DNA of 64,000 nt, taken from NCBI RefSeq assembly GCF_001748145.1, contig NZ_BCQA01000001.1, forward strand, positions 6,102,501 through 6,166,500. Direction: 5' to 3'. The position numbers and the translations under genes are program-made. The notes under the pieces are model-generated. The model saw only the letters and a program-made list of their open reading frames with translations. It had not been told where the DNA came from and made no database searches. This document shows positions 59,376-64,000 of this stretch, one piece after another. The first letter of the stretch is position 1. Every line of letters begins with the position of its first letter. Origin of the DNA: Bosea sp. BIWAKO-01. GTDB taxonomy: Bacteria; Pseudomonadota; Alphaproteobacteria; Rhizobiales; Beijerinckiaceae.

Positions 59376-60869
59376 ATGGGGAACTTCCTCGCCTATCTCC
59401 GGGAGTCGATCCCGTTCCGCATCGTCCCGGCCGCCATCACGACCGCCGTATTGGTGATCCTGCTCGCCCTGCCGGTGCCGCAGGGGCTCACGCCCGACGG
59501 CAAGGCGATGCTCGCCATCTTCCTCACGACCATCGTCGCGATCATCCTGAAGGTCATGCCGATCGGGGTGATGGCCCTGATGGCCATGGTCATCCTGACC
59601 TTCTCGGAGGTGACCGCCGAGAATTCGAGCGGCGCGGTCACCGACGCGCTCTCGAGCTTCTCCAGCCCGCTGATCTGGCTGATCGTCACCGCCATCCTGA
59701 TCTCGATCGGCCTGCGGACGACGGGGCTGGGACGCAGGCTCGGCATGATGTTCATCGCGGCGCTCGGCAGGCGCACGATCGGAATCGGCTACGGGCTTGC
59801 CCTGTGCGAGCTGATGCTTGCCCCGGTGACGCCGTCCAACACCGCGCGGGGCGGCGGCATCATCCATCCGATCATGAAATCGATCGCCGGCGCCTTCGAT
59901 TCAGACCCTGAGAAAGGAACCGAGGGCAAGGTCGGCACCTATCTGGCGCTGGTCAATTATCACGCCAACCCGATCACCTCGGCGATGTTCATCACTGCGA
60001 CCGCGCCGAACCCGCTGGTGCGCAGCTTCGTGGCCGAGGCGACCGGCGGCGCGGTGGATCTCACCTGGGGGGCGTGGGCGCTCGCCATGCTGGTGCCCGG
60101 GCTCGTCTGCCTGCTCCTGATGCCGCTCGTCATCTACCTCGTCTCGCCGCCCGTGCTGAAGCACACGCCGGATGCGATCGCCTTCGCGCGGGGCGAACTG
60201 CACGCGATGGGGCCGCTGCACCCGAAGGAGATCGTGATGCTGCTGACCTTCGCCCTGCTGCTGCTGCTCTGGGCGAACGTGCCTTCCATGATCCTCGGGC
60301 CGGCCTTCCAGCTCGATCCGACGGCGGTCGCGCTGCTCGGCCTCTTCGTCCTGCTGATTTCCGGAACGATCAGCTGGAACGACGTCCTGGCCGAGCGCAG
60401 CGCCTGGGACACCCTGATCTGGTTCGGGGCGCTCGTCATGCTGGCCGGGCAATTGAACAGCCTGGGCGTTGTCGCGTGGTTCTCCGGCCTGATGCAGGGC
60501 ATGATCGCGTCTGCGAGCCTCGGATGGGCGCTGACCGCAGCGGTTCTGGTGCTGGTCTTCACCTTCAGCCACTACGCCTTCGCGTCGACCACCGCGCATA
60601 TCAGCGCAATGATGCTGGCTTTCCTGGCCGTCGGCATCGCGCTGATCCCGCCCGCGTATCAGGGCTTCTTCGTGCTGATGATGATCGCGGCCTCGGCGAT
60701 CATGATGACGCTGACCCATTATGCGACCGGCACCTCGCCGATCATCTTCGGCAGCGGCTATGTCAGCATGGGCCGCTGGTGGACCGTCGGCCTCGTGATG
60801 TGCCTGTTCGAGCTGGTCATCTTCGCCGTCATCGGCGGCATCTGGTGGAAGCTCCTGGGCTATTGGTGA
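59376..60869 (+). CDS. DASS-family anion:Na+ symporter
   Basis: A 497-residue membrane protein of the divalent anion:sodium symporter (SLC13) family. The start is SIPFRIVPAAITTAVLVILL, and LTPDGKAMLAIFLTTIVAII is the typical first-helix region. The first SNT motif is in LMLAPVTPSNTARGGGIIHP. The second occupies THYATGTSPIIFGSGYVSMG, with the family's TxT-like TGTSP. Close relatives (plant and chloroplast DiT, bacterial YbhI/CitT types) move 2-oxoglutarate, malate or citrate. The substrate here is inferred only. Confidence 0.92.
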   Translation: MGNFLAYLRESIPFRIVPAAITTAVLVILLALPVPQGLTPDGKAMLAIFLTTIVAIILKVMPIGVMALMAMVILTFSEVTAENSSGAVTDALSSFSSPLIWLIVTAILISIGLRTTGLGRRLGMMFIAALGRRTIGIGYGLALCELMLAPVTPSNTARGGGIIHPIMKSIAGAFDSDPEKGTEGKVGTYLALVNYHANPITSAMFITATAPNPLVRSFVAEATGGAVDLTWGAWALAMLVPGLVCLLLMPLVIYLVSPPVLKHTPDAIAFARGELHAMGPLHPKEIVMLLTFALLLLLWANVPSMILGPAFQLDPTAVALLGLFVLLISGTISWNDVLAERSAWDTLIWFGALVMLAGQLNSLGVVAWFSGLMQGMIASASLGWALTAAVLVLVFTFSHYAFASTTAHISAMMLAFLAVGIALIPPAYQGFFVLMMIAASAIMMTLTHYATGTSPIIFGSGYVSMGRWWTVGLVMCLFELVIFAVIGGIWWKLLGYW

Positions 60870-60881
60870 TCTGGCCCAGCC

Positions 60882-60900
60882 CCCCGCGATGGGCGCGGGG
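60882..60900 (+). terminator. GC-rich hairpin after the DASS gene
   Basis: CCCCGCG and CGCGGGG form a perfect 7-base stem with a 5-base loop, 12 bases after the stop. There is no T tract, so intrinsic termination is uncertain. Confidence 0.45.
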
Positions 60901-61074
60901 CCGACATCGGCGCGCAAAAGCCCTGTCGCGCTCCAGCGCGCATTCCTGTCGCTCCGCGTGATCTGCTTGATCGCCTGACGGATCGTCGGTTTTTTCGTAT
61001 GCTGCTTTTAGCCGGGCGTCGCCTCCCCGGCTGCAACGCAGCCCGGAACCTGCCGCCCCACGCGAGGTTGCCCG

Positions 61075-61332
61075 ATGACCCGTGCCGAGTTCGCCGCCCT
61101 TCGCCAGGCCTGCGGGCTGAGCCAGGACGATCTTGCCCTGGAGTTCGGCCTGAGCCCGGGAGCCGTGCAGGAGATCGAGACGGGGGCAGATGACGAGGAC
61201 GTCAACACCGTTCACGCCCTGGCGCTGGAGCGCGTTTCGCTGCAGTGCGCCGTCTGCAGGGAGAACCCGACGATGGCTGCGGCCTCGGTGCGCTCGGATG
61301 CGCTCGACCTCGCCTGGATGATCCGGGGCTGA
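61075..61332 (+). CDS. small XRE-type HTH protein
   Basis: An 85-residue protein with an N-terminal helix-turn-helix (MTRAEFAALRQACGLSQDDL, then ALEFGLSPGAVQEIETGADD). The short second half has two cysteines (LQCAVCRENP). XRE-type HTH proteins of this size occur in prophages and toxin-antitoxin loci as regulators. A GAGG site precedes the ATG. It sits at the edge of the right-hand phage piece, next to the fragment of a phage gene, and may be a phage regulator remnant. Confidence 0.72.
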   Translation: MTRAEFAALRQACGLSQDDLALEFGLSPGAVQEIETGADDEDVNTVHALALERVSLQCAVCRENPTMAAASVRSDALDLAWMIRG

Positions 61333-61347
61333 ACCGCGAATTCCGGC

Positions 61348-61540
61348 ATCAGCTCAGCCGCAGCCGATGGGCGATGGGCGATGGTATTCAGCGCGCAGCG
61401 GAACGTGCCCATGGTCGCGTGGTCGGTGATGTCGCGGTGATGGCGCACGAAGCGGCGCGTCACCGTCTCGGCCGCCTCGCACTGGCGCCGATCGATCATC
61501 CCGGTCAGGAACATCTGGCCAAAGGCACCGCCGGCGCTTC
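61348..61540 (-). pseudogene. internally deleted copy of a phage gene
   Basis: Reading leftwards, MFLTGMIDRRQCEAAETVTR and VRHHRDITDHATMGTFRCAL match two separated parts of the protein encoded at 62376-62903. About 67 codons are missing between HHR and DITD. The joint falls in a GTCGGTGATGT(G/C)GCGGT sequence that occurs twice in the intact gene (near 62445 and 62645), pointing to recombination between short repeats. The start and the usual end are also lost. It overlaps the HTH gene slightly only as an open frame, not as homology. Confidence 0.78.
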
Positions 61541-61577
61541 ACGCGCGGCAGGTTTGTAACTTTTAATTCACGATCGA

Positions 61578-61613
61578 TTGACACTGCATGGTACGTAACT
61601 TATAAGTTACGTA
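61578..61613 (+). promoter_or_regulatory. toxin-antitoxin promoter with palindromic operator
   Basis: A consensus -35 box TTGACA (61578-61583) and a -10 box TATAAG (61601-61606) are 17 bases apart. A perfect palindrome (TACGTAACTTA and its complement, 61592-61613) covers the -10 box and ends on the A of the toxin start codon. Binding of the antitoxin complex there would block RNA polymerase. The expected transcription start falls on or next to the ATG. Confidence 0.85.
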
Positions 61614-61903
61614 TGTTCGAGGTTCGCCAGACCAGAGCCTTCTCCAGCTGGCTCGGCGGCCTCAGAGACGCCAACGCTCAGTTGCGAATTGCGACGCGCA
61701 TCCAGCGGATGGAAGACGGCAATTTCGGCGACGTGAAGCCGGTCGGCGAAGGCGTCAGCGAAATGCGGATCAACTATGGTCCGGGTTACCGAGCCTATTT
61801 CATGCAGCAGGGCAAGACCATCGTTCTCCTGCTCTGCGGCGGCGACAAGAGCACCCAATCGGCGGATATCGCCAAGGCCAAGCGCATGGCACAGGAGGCC
61901 TGA
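61613..61903 (+). CDS. RelE/HigB-type toxin
   Basis: A 96-residue protein of the putative addiction-module killer group in the RelE/ParE superfamily. It has MFEVRQTRAFSSWLGGLRDA, then RIATRIQRMEDGNFGDVKPV, and the family's EMRINYGPGYRAYFMQQGKT followed by LLLCGGDKSTQ. Such toxins usually cleave mRNA in the ribosome. Only 3 bases separate it from the antitoxin gene, and toxin precedes antitoxin, as in HigBA-type pairs. The start codon lies inside the operator palindrome, with no Shine-Dalgarno. Confidence 0.9.
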   Translation: MFEVRQTRAFSSWLGGLRDANAQLRIATRIQRMEDGNFGDVKPVGEGVSEMRINYGPGYRAYFMQQGKTIVLLLCGGDKSTQSADIAKAKRMAQEA

Positions 61904-61906
61904 GAC

Positions 61907-62188
61907 ATGCCCCTCGAAACGACCAGATTCGACATTCAGGAGTATCTCAAAACCCCTGAGCAGCAGGTCGCCTATATCGAGGCTGCCCTCGATGAGGATG
62001 ACCCGGCGTTTCTTGCCAAGGCTCTTGGCGAGGTCGCGAGGGCGCGCGGCATGACGCAGGTGGCCAAGGACGCGGGCGTGACCCGCGAAGCCCTTTATCG
62101 TGCCCTGAGCGAGAAGGGAGACCCCCGCCTTTCAACCCTGATGGGCGTGATGAAGGCGCTCGGGCTGAAGCTGCGGATTGCCGCGTGA
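61907..62188 (+). CDS. HigA-type antitoxin
   Basis: A 93-residue antitoxin of the addiction-module antidote group. The N-terminal toxin-binding region (FDIQEYLKTPEQQVAYIEAA) precedes a Cro/XRE-type HTH (ARGMTQVAKDAGVTREALYR, then LSTLMGVMKALGLKLRI). A strong AGGAGG site lies 9 bases before ATG, in contrast to the toxin. It would neutralise the toxin and, with it, repress the palindromic promoter. Confidence 0.9.
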   Translation: MPLETTRFDIQEYLKTPEQQVAYIEAALDEDDPAFLAKALGEVARARGMTQVAKDAGVTREALYRALSEKGDPRLSTLMGVMKALGLKLRIAA

Positions 62189-62324
62189 ACGGAGCCGACG
62201 AGGCCGGGCCTGATATCGGCTCACCCCCGATGAGCGTGTCGCGGATGGCCATGGGTTGAAGCCTGCGCCTGCGGGGCGCCTTCCGTGAGAAGCGGCGGCA
62301 TCCTTGCCGTGCCGGAACGAAGAA

Positions 62325-62351
62325 GCGCCCGGCCCTGTGTGGTCCGGGCGC
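62325..62351 (-). terminator. phage-type hairpin after the 175-residue phage gene
   Basis: GCGCCCGG and CCGGGCGC form a perfect 8-base stem with an 11-base loop, 25 bases past the stop of the minus-strand phage gene. On that strand it is followed by TTCTTC. The same stem and flanks occur at 46309-46335 before TerS. Confidence 0.6.
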
Positions 62352-62375
62352 ATATCGCCGCCGCGAGTTACGGTA

Positions 62376-62903
62376 TCAGCTCAGCCGCAGCCGATGGGCG
62401 ATGGCGTTAAGCGCGCAGCGGAAGGTGCCCATGGTCGCGTGGTCGGTGATGTCGCGGTCGAGCACGCAGACCCGCATCAGGACCGCATTGCCGTCATGGT
62501 GCAGGCCGACATCGGCGAGCGCATCCTGCAGCTCGCGATACTCCGAGCGGATTTTGGCCACCGTCTCGACGTCGAGCTCGGCCGCCTCGCCGGTCGTGCC
62601 GGCCACCAGCTCGGCGACCATGCTCGGCAGCCGCGGCAGGCTGTCGGTGATGTGGCGGTGATAGCGCACGAAGCGGCGCGTCACCGTCTCGGCCGCCTCG
62701 AACTGGCGCCGGTCGATCATCCCGCCCAGGAACATCCGGCCAAAGGCATAGCCGGCCAGGGGCGAGGCATTCCCCCGACGGTGCGGCTGCGCGAGCGCCA
62801 CCGCCATGATCTTCTCGGGGCGTTCGCCCCGCTCCGCGTTCCTGATCCGGCCGTTCTTGTAGCGGCCGACATCCGTGCGGGGTTTGCGTCCTGCGCGTGC
62901 CAT
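62376..62903 (-). CDS. phage hypothetical protein
   Basis: A 175-residue basic, helical protein, MARAGRKPRTDVGRYKNGRI, with IDRRQFEAAETVTRRFVRYH in the middle and DRDITDHATMGTFRCALNAI at the end. Proteins starting with such 'GRKP...GRYK' basic segments are found near packaging or replication genes in alphaproteobacterial prophages. The role is unknown. ATG 62903 follows AAAGAAGACGAG. A truncated copy lies at 61348-61540. Genes upstream on the same strand are also phage-like. Confidence 0.72.
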   Translation of the reverse strand: MARAGRKPRTDVGRYKNGRIRNAERGERPEKIMAVALAQPHRRGNASPLAGYAFGRMFLGGMIDRRQFEAAETVTRRFVRYHRHITDSLPRLPSMVAELVAGTTGEAAELDVETVAKIRSEYRELQDALADVGLHHDGNAVLMRVCVLDRDITDHATMGTFRCALNAIAHRLRLS

Positions 62904-63026
62904 CTCGTCTTCTTTCTCTGCTTTGGGTTTGGTGGTGCAGGCCCGCTGGCCGGGACTTCGGCGCAGCCGCCCGCCATCGCGCGGCCGGGCGGGCACGCGC
63001 GCTGACAAAACGCCGGCGATCCTGGC

Positions 63027-63314
63027 TTAGGCTTCGCCGGTGCTTGTGTTCGGGGTTGCGGGGTTCGGGGCGCCCTCGCCGGCTGCGCGCTGCGCCAGCA
63101 GCACGAAGCGGCGCAGCGCCAATGTCGGCCACCAGCTGCAGGCGAGTTCGTCTGCGGTGGTCAGGTGCAGCCAGAGCTTCAGGCACTCCCAGCGGGTGAG
63201 CCAGTGGATATCCGTGTCCCACCACATCGCCGGGCCGTCGACATGGCGCCAGTCGAGCTGCGGCCCGCTCAGGATGGCCTCGTCGGGTATGCCAACGGGG
63301 GATCGCTCTTTCAT
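63027..63314 (-). CDS. phage hypothetical protein
   Basis: A 95-residue protein, MKERSPVGIPDEAILSGPQL, rich in tryptophan (LDWRHVDGPAMWWDTDIHWL, then LWLHLTTADELACSWWPTLA). It has no signal peptide or known domain. Its ATG overlaps the stop of the DUF1376-type gene, so it is part of the same phage operon. Confidence 0.65.
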   Translation of the reverse strand: MKERSPVGIPDEAILSGPQLDWRHVDGPAMWWDTDIHWLTRWECLKLWLHLTTADELACSWWPTLALRRFVLLAQRAAGEGAPNPATPNTSTGEA

Positions 63315-64000
63315 GCTGCCTGCTCCCTCTCATGTTGGGTGGTGGTCGGGGGAAGACGGGTGGGCACGGTCCACCAGCCTGTCTTGTCGGTGGGAAGGGG
63401 CTTGCCGCCCCGCGCCTGCCGCCACGCATCCCAGGCTTCGGGATCGTCGATCGGCGAGATCCTGACGCCGGGCGCGGCATCGCCTTCCGGCTGAACCGGC
63501 GGGGTGGCGAGCACGAGCCCGGCATTGACGCCCCATTCCGGCGCAAAGCCCTGCCAGCCCCGCACAATCATCAGGTCGGCGGCCCGGTCCGGCTCGGCCG
63601 CCAAGGCGAGCTGGCTCGCCAGCAGCCTGGCGGCATGCAGCGTCAGCGGCTTCTTCAGCGACCGGCGATGGGCGATGACGGCCGCCGCCCGCTCCTCCGA
63701 AAGCACGCGTCTCAGCGCAGCATCGATCTCCCGATGCTCGGCCGGCGCCCTGGCGCGCCCCGGTCCCGGGGAGACCGGGGGTGATTGTCGAGGTGCAGGT
63801 GCGAGCGACCCTGCAAGGGTCTCTAATTCTGATTGTAACTGTGATTGTGATTGTGATTGTGATTGGCATGGCTGCGGCACCTGCCCCGGCATTGCCCCGG
63901 CATCAGGCGCAGCATCGTCTCCGGCATCTGCTGCAGCATCTGCCCCTGCATCTGCCGCTTGGCCCTGCCAGCGCCGGACGGCCTTGGCCCGCGCCTTCTC
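63311..64000 (-). CDS. DUF1376-type phage replication protein, 3' part
   Basis: The frame is open to the window's right edge, giving 229 C-terminal residues. The first visible part, AKAVRRWQGQAADAGADAAA, is basic and then aspartate/alanine-rich, followed by QSQSQSQSQLQSE. The end has AAVIAHRRSLKKPLTLHAAR and ADLMIVRGWQGFAPEWG. This combination is typical of the C-terminal half of DUF1376 proteins, which sit in phage replication modules and carry an N-terminal winged helix. The glutamine/serine run is encoded by a GATTGT hexamer array at 63831-63865. An internal ATG at 63892 is not needed as a start. Confidence 0.7.
   Translation of the reverse strand, partial: EKARAKAVRRWQGQAADAGADAAADAGDDAAPDAGAMPGQVPQPCQSQSQSQSQLQSELETLAGSLAPAPRQSPPVSPGPGRARAPAEHREIDAALRRVLSEERAAAVIAHRRSLKKPLTLHAARLLASQLALAAEPDRAADLMIVRGWQGFAPEWGVNAGLVLATPPVQPEGDAAPGVRISPIDDPEAWDAWRQARGGKPLPTDKTGWWTVPTRLPPTTTQHEREQAA

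Overview
The window is high-GC DNA from an alphaproteobacterium, most likely a Hyphomicrobiales member of the Bosea type. This is inferred from gene content: a DUF1476 (F1-ATPase zeta-like) protein, several Tat-exported proteins, MocR, TAXI and DASS families, and REP-like intergenic repeats. No rRNA or tRNA gene and no CRISPR array was seen. The assignment rests on reading alone; no database search was run.

Left chromosomal block (1-26.2 kb). In order: the end of a chromate transporter pair, DUF1476, a SulP anion transporter, divergent PaiB and MocR regulators, a K+-channel-like membrane protein, an MFS pump facing a four-cysteine regulator across an inverted repeat, a Tat-exported sulfatase, a translationally coupled MarR-EmrA-EmrB-like efflux operon, an Ldh-family dehydrogenase, a methyltransferase, a TAXI-receptor / VasI-like / DsrE cluster, a 939-residue repetitive coiled-coil membrane protein, a lipoprotein, a MalY/PatB aminotransferase, and an autotransporter-like gene cut off by an IS3-type remnant.

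Prophage remnant in three pieces, all on the minus strand and in P22-like order. Read from the right edge leftwards: DUF1376 replication-type protein, two phage hypotheticals (63.9-62.4 kb); TerS, TerL and portal (46.2-42.2 kb); scaffold, coat, gp4-like, gp10-like, a tail-tip protein and a truncated gene (31.3-26.7 kb). The pieces are separated by two blocks of bacterial-type genes. Between portal and scaffold (31.3-42.2 kb) lie a DJ-1/PfpI protein, small membrane proteins, GNAT acetyltransferases, a frameshifted glyoxalase-domain gene, a cytochrome P460, a CBS protein and, directly against the portal gene, a two-gene Hachiman-type anti-phage system (hamA DUF1837 nuclease and hamB helicase). 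Between TerS and the next phage piece (46.4-61 kb) lie a LysR/YeiH pair, an exported oxalate decarboxylase-like bicupin, a Na+/H+ antiporter, an IS1182-family element, two DUF1254/DUF1214 proteins, GltS and a DASS transporter. A RelE/HigA-type toxin-antitoxin pair with a perfect palindromic operator over its -10 box sits next to the right-hand phage piece.

The accessory zone carries many marks of rearrangement: paired short repeats, a truncated second GNAT copy, an internally deleted copy of a phage gene, and a three-way junction of autotransporter, IS remnant and phage tail gene. The most interesting items are the Hachiman island in the portal-scaffold gap, the colinear but split P22-like prophage, and the apparently leaderless toxin transcript.
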